NCBI GenBank assembly: GCA_011109175.1
Contig: RDEW01000009.1
Location: 1,514,607 to 1,578,606 of the forward strand
DNA from: Dicyema japonicum
Lineage: Eukaryota; Dicyemida; Rhombozoa; Dicyemidae
DNA: 64,000 nt
Direction of reading: 5' to 3'
Shown here: in pieces, positions 44,667 to 54,863 of the stretch
How positions within the stretch are numbered: position 1 is the stretch's first letter
How the letters are laid out: every line of letters starts with the position of its first letter
Notes under the pieces: generated by a model
The model's database searches: none
Seen by the model: the letters and a program-made list of their open reading frames with translations, nothing else
Told to the model about the DNA's origin: nothing
Translations under genes and position numbers: made by a program

Positions 44667-45770
44667 ATGTCTGATGTTGATGACTATGTACTCTACAGCG
44701 ATAAACCAGAATGGAATGATGTAAAGCCAATTCCAATTGTCAGAGATGATGAATTTTTTAAAATAGATTACTCCTCACAATGTTCGTTGTCTTTTATACT
44801 TCTAGTCATTGATCTCATTGGATACTTTCGAGCCATTTCCTTGGCCAATGAAATGAGTAAGAGAGCACTGGAGCTGACTTCTGACATTCTTTACCTGAAT
44901 ATTGCCAACTATACAGTATGGTAGAACTAATACTAACTGAAGGCATTATCGACGACGTCTCTTGGTTGCTCTGCAAAGCGATTTACACAGAGAACGTGAA
45001 TTTGTTTCTTGGCTGATGTTCCCTGATAATACAAAGAATTACCAAAGTTGGTACCATAGACAGTGGATGGTGGAACAGGACGAAAATATGATTGATTTGG
45101 AGATGGAGACAACTGAAAGGACTATCATTCAAGAATCAAGAAATCTACATGCCTGGCAGTACAGGTTGACATTTTTGCTCTAAATTAGGCTATGGTTGCT
45201 AAAGAAGGCTGGAAAGATGAATTATTCAAACAAAAATGAACTCGACTTTACGAAAGCTCTAATTGACAGCGACTGTAGGAACAATTCTGCCTGGAATCAC
45301 CGATTTCAGTTGATATTTCCTTCGAACGAGCCATTTGTGGAGGATCGTGTCGGAGAAGAAGTCGAGTTAGTCCAGTCAGTGTTAATTTACCTTAGTTTTG
45401 CTCGAAGATATATTCAAATGATGCCCAATAACGAAAGCCCATGGAGTTACTTAACTGGGTTTTATTTATTTGATCATTTCAAGAATTGCCATTACGTGCG
45501 GGGGATTCAACAAGGCCTCCTACTTGGTTGGCATGTTACGTGGAATTGAGGATGATGGAATCAAAAAGTGTCCCTACTATTTGTCAACTATGGCTGACTG
45601 TGCAGAAGATTTTGCTGCTGTGGGAGTTGACTATGAAAATAACGTAAACATGGCGGTGAATGTATGAGGATTGCTTATCGTAGTTGCTCACACAGCTCGT
45701 CGTTGTGGACCCTATTCGAGCTGAATACTGGAGGTCAGAATCTAAGAGAGTTGGTCGTCTATCCAAATAG
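44667..45770 (+). CDS. FNTA: protein farnesyltransferase / geranylgeranyltransferase I alpha subunit
   Basis: Predicted 321 residues in seven exons. Introns are 24, 22, 24, 21, 25 and 22 nt, and all phases close. Start DDYVLYSDKPEWNDVKPIP matches the animal FNTA N terminus ('YVLYRDRAEWADI'). PPTA repeats follow: ALELTSDILYLNIANYTVW, HYRRRLLVALQSDLH, NYQSWYHRQWMVEQ, NLHAWQYR, CRNNSAWNHRF, NNESPWSYLTG. The last exons (VDPIRAEYWRSESKRVGRL) match the family's 'KEYWRYIGRSL'. FNTA pairs with a beta subunit to prenylate CaaX proteins such as Ras and lamins. It sits tail to tail with NTH1, leaving 3 bp between stop codons. An AATAAA lies just after the stop, inside the NTH1 coding end. Confidence 0.95.
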
Positions 45771-45773
45771 TCA

Positions 45774-46539
45774 TTAATAAAACTGAAATGATTTATCTTT
45801 TGAGTAATAAGGACACAGTTCTGTTATGCTGCATTTATTACATTTTGGCTTAGCCGAACAGATTGTCTGACCGAAACCAACGAGGGCGACGTTTATTTCA
45901 GACCAATACTCTCTGCCATTAATACAAAACAACCTGGGGATCTTCTGTTCGAGGATTTTACATGTTTGGTTAGGGTACTTTGTCGTTTTGTCGCCAACCC
46001 ATTTGAGTCTGTTAGCTATTCTGTGGACATGAGTGTCCACCGCTATTCCCTCTGACCTGTCCCACGCTATATTCATCACCAGATTTGCAATTTTGGTCCC
46101 CACACCTTAGGTTATAAGTTTTACTTACCAGGAAGGTTGCAAAGTTCACTGATCGAACTGGGGATATCTCCATTCAGTTCATTCATAATAATTGAGGTTG
46201 TTTTAAGGATGTATTCAGCTTTTTTCTAAAAATTAAGTAAATCACTGCCTTTGCAAACCCAACTGGGTGGATAATACTGTACAGAGCTTCCTTAGTTAAT
46301 TTAGCCACATTTTCGGGGTTACAAAGGCGAGTGTGCTTTTTTAGTCTGCTCATGGCTTGGGATGTGATCTCGTCCTTAGTTTGGCTGGATAACATGGCTC
46401 CAATAAGCGTTTGATAACGAAAGTCTGAAGAAGAGACAGATTTATCGGCCAGCATATGACAACCCATTAAATCAACGGGGGTTGTTTTGTCCATGCGCAT
46501 TCGCTGGATTCCTTGGAACTGCTGTAACCAGAGATCCAT
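45774..46539 (-). CDS. NTHL1: endonuclease III homologue NTH1
   Basis: Predicted 240 residues, three exons, introns of 20 and 23 nt. It begins MDLWLQQFQGIQRMR without an obvious targeting extension. Helix-hairpin-helix: NLPGVGTKIANLVM, with the catalytic lysine in GVGTK. The catalytic aspartate is in IAVDTHVHRIANRLKWVG. Earlier LIGAMLSSQTKDEITSQAM matches the family DNA-binding segment. The C-terminal iron-sulfur ligands are ICSAKPKCNKCSITELCP, spaced C-X5-C-X2-C-X5-C where the family has X6 in the first gap. NTH1 is a bifunctional glycosylase/AP lyase for oxidised pyrimidines in base excision repair. The frame is clean. Confidence 0.95.
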
Positions 46540-46598
46540 TCACATGAAATAATTTTTATTAATAATTTAAAATAAATATAAATTATTGTTTCCAAGGA

Positions 46599-47887
46599 AT
46601 GCAAGGAGTTGAATGTTTAGATATTTATATTTCATCATCAATCGAGGATGCCGTAAATCAGCTGAAAATACTGGGGACCAGTGACTTCTTTAAGCTTAAA
46701 AGAAATAAATTTCTATCTAAAGTATCTATAGATTGAGGGTTTTAGCAATTGAATGAGGATATAAACAATATTTTGACAAACCACCAAGACCTGTTCGATA
46801 AATACAAGGATATAATCCAGGATTCTGATACTTCGCTAACCAAAAGTCATTATAACCTTATAAAATAAGATAAAGTCAAAGCACATTTGCAAGTTTTTGA
46901 AACTGAGTTGAGAAACTGCATTGAGACTGTCGAAAACCTTAAAAAGACAAACAAAGACAGGTAAACTGAAGTTTATAAAAATAGAAAATTTATAGAATGC
47001 TTTCTAGAGGAACTGAAAAGCGAGGTGACTTCGTCCCAAACATTTAGTACGCTTGAAATAGCCGTAGAGCAAGAAAAACTACAAAGAACACAGACAGTGG
47101 AATCTCTGGAAGAGTAACGATATTTTGCGTTTGTAGGCAAGCAATAAATAAAAAAGAGATAAAGAGACTGACTAAAATAATATCAGAGTTTAAGAAGGAG
47201 AGGGAAAGCGAATAGCAGAATAAAAATAAAATAATAGCTCACTTGAAAGACAAAATGGAACTCAAAGCAGAGAGTTCAATGGAACAGGAAAAAATCGACA
47301 AGATTTGTAATTTAGAGGTGGCTAAGGCACATTCCCTGGCCAATTTGAAAGAAAAAAATTATGTCGGAAATATTTAAGTAAAATTTGACTATAATATCAG
47401 CAAATTAGGCATAAAAGAGAAAATGAAGAAAGATGTAGCTGAGAAATTATAATTGTGTCTAAAGACAAATTGAAGTATTAGATTTGTGCTTATGATATGT
47501 TTTAAACCAAAAGAGCGAAAAATGAGTAACCAGGTATGACAGTCATGTCATGGAAAAGCAAAAATAACTCGATCAATTTAAAAATATGAAATTTTTAACA
47601 AAAAACAGCTGGAAAGACTAAAAATAATGGTATTTGATCGATAGAGTTCAGTGTTACGACTACAGGCATATTATTGGATCTTATACATATGAGACCAACA
47701 AGACAGACTACGAACAGACGATGGATATGGACTTGAATACTGCAGCGCAAACGGTAAGTAGTCATGGTCTTCACTCTTGTAGATCCAGTCGTGGTTTAGA
47801 GGAGTCATTTTGAGACATGGGCTTGTTGCCGTAGGAAAAAAGAAGGTAAAAAGAAAGCCGCTAAATGATTTTGATAATGGAGACTAA
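46599..47887 (+). pseudogene. IQCG: DRC9/IQCG-like axonemal protein, apparently degraded
   Basis: Coiled-coil protein starting MQGVECLDIYISSSIEDAVN. Exons continue QLNEDINNILTNHQDLFDKY, CFLEELKSEVTSSQTFSTLE, IIAHLKDKMELKAESSMEQE, TRYDSHVMEKQK, then the IQ motif AAQTIQSWFRGVILRHG and a lysine-rich end. The order matches IQCG ('MIAYLKDQLQEMKAKT', 'EKYDKDTEMKQ', 'IKLQAWWRG'). Introns of 23-29 nt are placed, and one apparent stop lies inside a 24-nt intron. Other in-frame stops near ESE/QNK, AEKL/LCLK and KQK/LDQF, plus a shift at KEKNY, remain. DRC9 is a nexin-dynein regulatory complex subunit. Either the gene is decaying or this sequence has errors. Confidence 0.7.
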
Positions 47888-47929
47888 CAAAGATTTAACT
47901 CAATAATTTTAATTTATTTGGGAAATAGC

Positions 47930-48235
47930 GTGGTCATGAGATACAACAGTTGTGGTGGCGCTCAGTGCAAGTTTTAAATGGAAAAGAACCGTTCGACATT
48001 CCCCACCCTACAACGACCTTCTCTCTTCACTTTTGGAAATAAGACCTCTGTAGTTCCTCTCAATTCTATATCCCAGACCATCCGTGGTTTGTCTTATATC
48101 ACTGGTCATCTACTGTGTCCTGCCCAAAAAACTAGTGGAATCTGTTTTGACGAGACTTGACCCTCGCTGAAAACGTGATCTTTCAGATTCGAGCTCACGA
48201 CCTTGTCATCAGACGTTATGTTCAGCCAAGAACGC
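47930..48235 (-). repeat. R2 interspersed repeat and flank
   Basis: The reverse complement of TGGTGGCGCTCAGTGCAAG and the nearby GGAAAAGAACCGTTCGACAT align with the R2 copy at 63.66-63.75 kb. The rest, up to the tRNA gene, holds no recognised feature. Confidence 0.45.
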
Positions 48236-48249
48236 GAAAAAATAAAAAA

Positions 48250-48330
48250 CGCCGTGAGCAGGATTCGAACCTGCGCGGGTTACCCCAACAGATTTCAAGT
48301 CTGCCGCCTTAACCGCTCGGCCATCACGGC
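48250..48330 (-). tRNA. tRNA-Ser (anticodon TGA)
   Basis: The reverse strand folds as a class II tRNA. Acceptor GCCGTGA pairs with TCACGGC, followed by discriminator G. The A box is TGGCCGAGCGGTTAAGG, the anticodon stem-loop CAGACTTGAAATCTG with TGA, then a long variable arm and the B box GGTTCGAATCC. No intron is present. A run of T residues right after the 3' end serves as pol III terminator. The long variable arm and anticodon both support serine. Confidence 0.97.
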
Positions 48331-48504
48331 TCTTTTCTATTAATGGCTGACATACTTAACTAACCCATACTACTTAAATAATTTATAGTTCGACCACGTT
48401 TTGGAAAAACAAAAACTCATGGGCAAAAATCGATTTTGTACAGGTTAGGCATTTTACTAGTAATATGAATTTTTTAGTAATGAACCCCCAAATGTGGTAG
48501 GTTC

Positions 48505-50425
48505 GATTCTGGTTCCTGAAACTGTCTCATGGCTAATGTAGATAGACGAGAATGATGGTATGAGAATTTTTACATTTTTTCATGTGAGTGGAGCATGACT
48601 TCCAGAACAAGATGGAGACTATTGGAATAACCATTCTACTTCACCTTGGCATGAATTTGTTACTAATATCGTTTTTTCTGTTTTCGAATAAAATATTATT
48701 TTTTATTTAATCTTGAGAAAAATACGTAGAAGATGAAACGTAAAAATATTTATTTATTTAGAACCAAGAATTACCCACAAAACAAAGGAGAGTAAGAGCC
48801 GTCAGGTGATTCTGGCCTCCTTGAGCAGCTGCTTCATTTTTTTCGGTGTTCTCCCGAGTGTCGACACATTTCCGGTATGGACGAATGACTTTTTGAAGAT
48901 TTAGAGGTTTTGGCAGAGCTTTCGTATTCCTCACGAGTTCCCCGAACAAGGTTGGTTTTAATATCGAGGAGGAAGATCTTTTTAGTATCTTTGTTACTGT
49001 CGGAGGGGTTTACTTTTTTAGGTTTGTGTGGGATATGTTAGTACTTCATGCCTCGCAGCAGTATGATGGTAGTTTATATTTGTAGTAGAGATGATCTACT
49101 GTTGGGCGGAACCATCTCTTGTAGTATCCAAGTAGCGTTTTTTACAAAGTTTAATTTTCGCTGGGAAGAGCAGATTATGTTGCTCATATGTTTGCTGAAG
49201 GTCATTAGTGGGTCAAATGTGACCCTCAGTATTTTGGTTGAATTTGTGGAGTGGATTGTCATCCCATTTAGGGTCAATGAAGGCGCCGAATTAGTCAATC
49301 TTCTATTGAGAGTAAAGATCATAGAGCACGACTTTTTTAGGACTTGTGAATAGTTGGTTCCTTGGAAGCCAATAGTTCAGGTTATCTAGTGAATCTTGTA
49401 AGCGGGTACCCGAAGTGTGGATGCACTGATCTCTTGTTTCCAGGATTCTATTCTGGTTCCTGAAACTGTCTCATGGCTAATGTAGATAGACGTGATGCTT
49501 GAAAAGAATGATGGTATGAGAATTTTTTAATTTCATTTTTTCATGAGAGTGGAGCATGACTTCCAGAACAAGATGGGACTATTGGAATAACCATTCTCTA
49601 CTTTACACTCGGCATGAATTTTGTTCTAATTTGTTACTAATATCGTTTTTTTGTTTTCGAATAAAATATTATTTTTTATTTAATCTTGAGAAAAATACGC
49701 AGAAGATGGAACGTAAAATATTTATTTATTTAGAACCAAGAATTACCCACAAAATAAAGGAGAGTAAGAGCCGTCAGGTGATTCTGGCCTCCTTGAGCAG
49801 CTGCTTCATCTTTTTCGGTGTTCCTCCCCGAGTGTCGACACATTTCCGGTATGGACGAATGACTTTTTGGAGATTTAGAGGTTTTGGCAGAGCTTTCGTA
49901 TTTTTCACGAGTTCCCCGAACAAGGTTGGTTTTAATATCGAGGAGGAAGATCTCTTTAGTATCTTTGTTACTGTCTGAGGGGTTTACTTTTTTAGGTTTG
50001 TGTGGGATATGTTAGTACTTCATGCCGCGCAGCAGTAGCCGATTGATGGTAGTTTATATTTGTAGTAGAGATGATCTACTGTTGGGCGGAACCATCTCTT
50101 GTAGTATCCAAGTAGCGTTTTTTACAAAGTTTAATTTTCGCTGGGAAGAGCAGATTATGTTGCTCACATGTTTGCTGAAGGTCATTAGTGGGTCAAATGT
50201 GACCCTCAGTATTTTGGTTGAATTTGTGGAGTGGATTGTCATCCCATTTAGGGTCAATGAAGGCGCCGAGTTAGTCAATCTTCTATTGGGAGTAAAGATC
50301 ATAGAGCACGACTTTTTAGGACTTGTGAATAGTTGGTTCCTTGGAAGCCAATAGTTCAGGTTATCTAGTGAATCTTGTAAGCGGGTACCCGAAGTGTGGA
50401 TGCACTGATCTCTTGTTCCCAGGAT
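48505..50425. repeat. tandem duplication of about 944 bp
   Basis: Two head-to-tail copies start at GGTTCCTGAAACTGTCTCAT (48,511 and 49,455). They differ by scattered substitutions and small indels, for example TATGATGG versus TAGCCGATTGATGG. Each copy contains a LINE-A thumb and 3' end on the minus strand, so the duplication postdates that insertion. Confidence 0.9.
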
Positions 50426-50700
50426 TAAATCGTTGGCGTAAGCAAAGAATAGGGCATCGTCGTCGCAACCGTATGAAGGAATGTCGCTCATGAATAGGTT
50501 GAAGAGAATTGGAGAGAGGAGATCCTTGCAGGACCCCGTTCGGCAGAAATTTAGTGACTGAAGATGTGGAATGGAAGATTACTTTTCCTGTTCGTCGTCC
50601 GTTGAGACTGCTAGCAAGCCAAATTTTTAGGCCTAATGGAAAATTTAAAGAAATAGAACGTTCAGGCGATTGGTACCATTTGGATACTTGATTGAAGATT
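48760..50700 (-). mobile_element. LINE-A copy with duplicated 3' part
   Basis: The minus strand reads GVLQGSPLSPILFNLFMSDI, PSYGCDDDALFFAYANDLIL, then LTLNGMTIHSTNSTKILRVT, FDPLMTFSKHVSN. The catalytic box is YAND, losing the second aspartate. The 3' thumb region and tail (TAAATAAATA) are present twice because of the 944-bp tandem duplication. Confidence 0.85.
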
Positions 50701-50930
50701 TCACTTCCTTCCCTCTGGTGGCATCATTGGATCAACCTTTCTCACGAGACGCCTAATGCCTGGCTTGCATTTAAAAGAATCCATCTATTCATTCTTCCAG
50801 GAGACAATTTCGCTCCTGGAAGCGAGTTCTAGAATCGACCTCAATACAACTCCCTATGATCACTGTGTTTGGGTGAGGGCTCTGCTGGAACGCGTCAGGA
50901 TCAAGGATTAGTTGAATTTTAGCCTTGTTC
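50701..50930 (+). mobile_element. LINE-B 3' end
   Basis: The frame reads YSFFQETISLLEASSRIDLN and ends VRALLERVRIKD plus stop. It is the same family as 24.5-24.7 kb (minus) and 62.4 kb (minus). Confidence 0.7.
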
Positions 50931-51119
50931 TTTGGAATAATTTAATTAATTATATACTCTGTGTCAACAATAAAGAAATGTCAACTACTTACTCTCAATA
51001 TTTACGAGTCTGGAATAATCTGGAACTCTGGTCTCAGATAACTGCAGTTAAGATGACAGAATAGTGCTGAAAACCGAGTTAATAACGATCCCTAAATGCT
51101 TGGTTCTTTTTGGTGCTTT

Positions 51120-51410
51120 CAATATTTAATTAATCTATTAAGCCCGATTACACCACAAAGAAATTAATAGTTTACTACTAATTAAATGTACCCAGTTCCC
51201 ACAGTCCAGAAGACGTCCCAATGTCACACAACTCCAATTCAAAACTAACGGTAAGGGAAAAAATGTCCAATTCTTTCAGTTGAGGAAACACTTCCAATTA
51301 AGTGGGAGCGAGCAAATGATTCCTTTTCGAGCCACCCCAAAACTGGATTTCACGTGATACAGGTGTGTCGCATTAAGTTACTCCAGTAGAACACAGGACG
51401 ACTGGGGGTA
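51120..51410 (+). repeat. R2 interspersed repeat
   Basis: It begins TTAAGCCCGATTACACCACA and contains AATTAAGTGGGAGCGAGCAA and CACGTGATACAGGTGTGTCG. It is colinear with the copy at 44.23-44.60 kb. Confidence 0.6.
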
Positions 51411-51495
51411 AAGGAAAATGCTTAATAAATCAAAAATTCCTATTTTAAGATTGACACCACTTTCAAGTAATTATCAAAAATCGTCAAATATAAAT

Positions 51496-51973
51496 TTAAA
51501 TAAAATCATTTTTAAAGGATTGGTGATAAAAAGGATTCCATATTCCCTGTGTAGAAGAGTTCAATGTCCTCCAGCGTTTTCTAATGCGTTGCTGGGGAAA
51601 ACCAGAGTTGGTAATAAGCATAGAAACCCACTGAGATATTTCATTTCTATCTAAATGGGCAATTTCAATTCTCCTGGTATACCCAGATACTAAGAATAAC
51701 ATAAAACTATACAATATTCCCCACAAGAACTGGAGATCTGAATCTACGTGGTGAAATGTAAATAACGATGCCTGGATTGCATTGAGCCAACGTATTGACA
51801 TTATTTTCTACAAAGTCTCTGTTACTCAAATTTAGTACAAACCTTGCTCCGTGGCTATCAAAACCGGTTTTGCATAGTTTTATTACCAACCTTTGTAGTT
51901 GGCAAACGTACCTACCAACACCATTATGTAAGTTTGTCTCGATGAATCTACTCGGCAATCCACGAGAAGTCAT
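51496..51973 (-). CDS. MRPL43: mitochondrial ribosomal protein L43 (mL43)
   Basis: Start MTSRGLPSRFIETNLHNGVG then RYVCQLQRLVIKLCKTGFDS, close to animal MRPL43 ('TPSRFL...LHNGLGRYVQQLQRL'). After a 24-nt intron (GTTTGT...AACAG) comes DFVENNVNTLAQCNPGIVIY. The last exon gives RRIEIAHLDRNEISQWVSML, FPQQRIRKRW, STQGIWNPFYH. The final junction does not close with a canonical intron. GTATAG...CTTAG is 23 nt but the frame needs 22, so either a base is missing or a non-GT donor is used. The protein is a large-subunit component of the mitoribosome with a thioredoxin-like fold. The ATG giving MTSRG was chosen because the codon further upstream is TTG. Confidence 0.9.
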
Positions 51974-52019
51974 TGTTTTTAAATACAATTTAATTTTACT
52001 AAAAATACTTTAACAATTA

Positions 52020-52355
52020 TTTTAAACAAAATATTACTCAGCCATTTAGAATAGACTGAGAGACCTTCTAATATACGAGATCCACATTTTTAGTACAAAA
52101 GAAGGCTTTCAGAGTCACGGAGCGGTGGACTTGTGGAAGACACAGAACCGGACCGACTACTCTGGAGGTCCTCAAAACTAAACTCCGGCATGGGGGATGG
52201 TGGCCTACAAATAAAGTCAGCCGCCCAGTACGAGCTTGTGAGGGCAAGAGGGAGGAGCACTGGGAAAGGATGAGGATTTTGGTGGAACGCATCGGATCAC
52301 GTGATAGTTAGTTTTGGTTTTACTGTGGTCTTGGGTGTTAAATAAATAAAATAAA
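52020..52355 (+). mobile_element. LINE-A 3' end
   Basis: It reads KKAFRVTERWTCGRHRTGPT, EVLKTKLRHGGWW, then CEGKREEHWERMRILVERIG. It ends in TAAATAAATAAAATAAA, immediately followed by the endonuclease of the next LINE-A. Confidence 0.85.
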
Positions 52356-53192
52356 TTACTGCTTTTGAACATTAACGGAGTTAGAGGCAAGGCATCCGAA
52401 CTGAGTTTATATTTGGAGAGAAATAAAATTGATATCTGCCTTTTACAAGAGACCAAGCTTTCTGGAATTCCACTACTCTTAAATTTACCGGTTTCAATGT
52501 ATTGAGAGTCGATCGACAATCGGGCCGAGGTGGTGGACTAGTGATCCTTGTCAGGAGAGGCATTATGTTCGATAAACACTCCTCCATATTCAGGAATCTG
52601 ATAGAAGACGCAAACACAAAAGTTATTGGGAATTCGGTACAGACCCTCTCTCGGAGCTATTATTATCGCTACGTCTATGTTCTCCCTCCAGGTTCTTGTG
52701 CAAAAGAAATTTCTATGGATTTGTCTGTTTCAGATATGATGGAAAACTTGTTGGTTTCCGGGGATTTTAATACCAAGCATTCTTCGTGGTATGAGAAACA
52801 ACCTCCAGAAACAAAGGGATTTCATATTATTTCCCAATTAGAAAATTTGTCCATTATGAACTACCCAAATAGGAATACACAAACCCCATATAATAGCATG
52901 ATTCGTTACATCACCAGATATTACGTTATGTTCACCACGGCTTGCTCCGCTTATATGCTGGTCGGTAAACTAATGGAAGATTACTCTTCCCTACGAAGCG
53001 ACCACACTCCCATTCTGATCAAGATCAATTGTGCACCAATGACGCGGTCAAAGCACATCATTTTTATGACTATATTAATGCTGACTGGACTGGATTCAGA
53101 AGATACAGTAAACTCTCACAAATTTGCCATTTTTGGTTCCAGCATTTTTTGCGGCAAATTTTAGAATTTAATCAAAAATTTTATGATAGTTA
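52356..53192 (+). mobile_element. LINE-A endonuclease domain
   Basis: Apurinic-type endonuclease-exonuclease-phosphatase fold: LLNINGVRGKASELSLYLER, IDICLLQETKLSG, then after a frameshift SGRGGGLVILVRRG, NLLVSGDFNTKHSSW and SLRSDHTPILIKIN. The catalytic motifs NING, QETK, GDFN and SDH are all visible. This is the only recognisable full endonuclease in the window. It is the 5' part of the copy continued at 54,864. Confidence 0.85.
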
Positions 53193-54863
53193 TTGGGGAA
53201 CTTCTCAACGATGAAAATAACTAAATTTGATTTTATTACAAAAAAATTATTTAAAAAGTGAACTGTTAAATTTTATCAAAATAAAATTCAATGATTTTGG
53301 GTTTTTTAATAATAATTCCCATTTGCTTCTATTTTATATTTCTAATATTTTCATTAAATCTTCTAATAGATTTAATTAGGACGAAAACTTTTCGTTTTCA
53401 ACGTTCTCAAAAAGATCCATTTCAATTTCGCTTAAATTGATGCTATTTCATTCTTGTTTACGGGATTCACTTCAGTAGTTTCTTAGTGGATGAGTATCTC
53501 ATTATCATCAATTAATGATGTTATTTCTTCTTTTTCATCTATTGCATTTTTTAGAATATTGTATAGACATAAATTCTTCGATTTCAATCGGATCGTGAAT
53601 ATCCGTATTGGATAATATTTCTTATGTTCACATTTACTAAAAGTGTGCTAATACCCGATTTTTTTAGAATTTTAAAACAATTTTTGATTGTTTTAGGGGA
53701 TACATCTTCCCAGGCCATTTGTGTCTATTAAAGTGGACTTTGATTGTTTTAATAATTCCGAAATCCATTGGCTGATATTTTCCAAATTCGATGGCAAGCA
53801 ATAAGAAGACAATTATTTATAAAGAGCAAAATTGACTTCTCTGTGCTAAAAGGATATCAAATTTTATTATCCAATTAAAAAAAATCCGGTCATCCACGCT
53901 CTTTTGGAACTGTAATACGAAACAGAACACCGATAATTATATTTTTTGAGACACCTTGGCATTTTTGATTTTCCAATCAATAAAGGCTATAATTGGCATA
54001 TAGTGGTTAGGTGTCGGGCTAAAGTGACTTAGGTTACGGATTTGATTCTCGCTTTCTGTTCACCTGGTGGAAGGTTCCACGCATCTACGATGCTAAAAGG
54101 GTTTGACGAGTGACGCCGTCATCAGTGGATACTCACTGCGGAACTGGATTGTCTAGAAAAGACCCACACACAAGAAAAAGAAAAAAAAAGTGAAGATTAT
54201 TCCTTGGTTCTACGATTAGTTAAAATTATCTGTTCTTTACTTAAATAAAGTATGTGTCCTGCCTATGCGGAGCTATAAATATTATGGCTCTCGTGAAAAG
54301 GCTTTAATTTATGATTTCCAGACATATTTGTGCACAACATCACAGATGCTCTATATTTGAAGTTCTTGTATCCTCCGTTTATGCATCATTAAACAATGCA
54401 CCTTAAAATTTAAAAATATTAAGAATACTTTTTTATTCTATCCACTCAACAAGCTTTTCATCAAGTTGCGGGAACTTTAACTTTTTGACTGTTTTTGTTG
54501 AGGAATTTTTAGTTTTGAATTGTCACGACTCTTTAAGATAGCGTTAACTGTCCTCCAGCAAATGTTCACTTTAAAACAAAGGAAAATAGTCGGCAATTCT
54601 ATAGCATGATAATAATTGGTTGTTGTCCTTATAACGCAATATTTCCACTTTTTGTTCGATAGTGAGTCTCGCATATTGACCACTATAATCACAACGAGGC
54701 ATGATGCTCAAATAATGCTTTATTGTTTTAATTTTCATTAATTTTTTTTAAAAACTTTAAAAAATTATGGCAAATTTCGGAATTGGCAAAATTCCACTAA
54801 AATTAGAATATTTCTTTTAAAAATGGCAAATCTGAGAATTGGCAAATTTGAGAAAGTTTACTG
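53193..54863 (-). mobile_element. Tigger/pogo element inserted in LINE-A
   Basis: The right end is AAGTTTACTG followed by TA. Read leftward on the minus strand: LTIEQKVEILRYKDNNQLLS (helix-turn-helix), WRTVNAILKSRDNSKLK, then after the SINE SSKRAWMTGFF, YQPMDFGIIKTIKVHFNRHK, WEDVSPKTIKNCFKILKKS and an acidic tail. All are Tigger blocks with frameshifts. The left end is degenerate (TA then TTGGGGAACTTCTCAA); its position is inferred. Confidence 0.75.
53990..54190 (+). mobile_element. tRNA-derived SINE, most complete copy
   Basis: The A-box-like TGGCATATAGTGGTTAGGTG and B-box-like GGATTTGATTC lie at tRNA spacing. The body GGAAGGTTCCACGCATCTAC, GATGCTAAAAGGGTTTGACG, AGTGACGCCGTCATCAGTGG then ACTCACTGCGGAACTGG follows, with an A-rich end. 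It lies inside the Tigger element. Confidence 0.8.

Noticed and set aside
46860-47580. Reassigned stop codons (TAA/TAG read as glutamine) suggested by DRC9
   Set aside because: Other intact genes in the window end cleanly at TAA, TAG and TGA, and one of the apparent stops lies within an in-phase intron.
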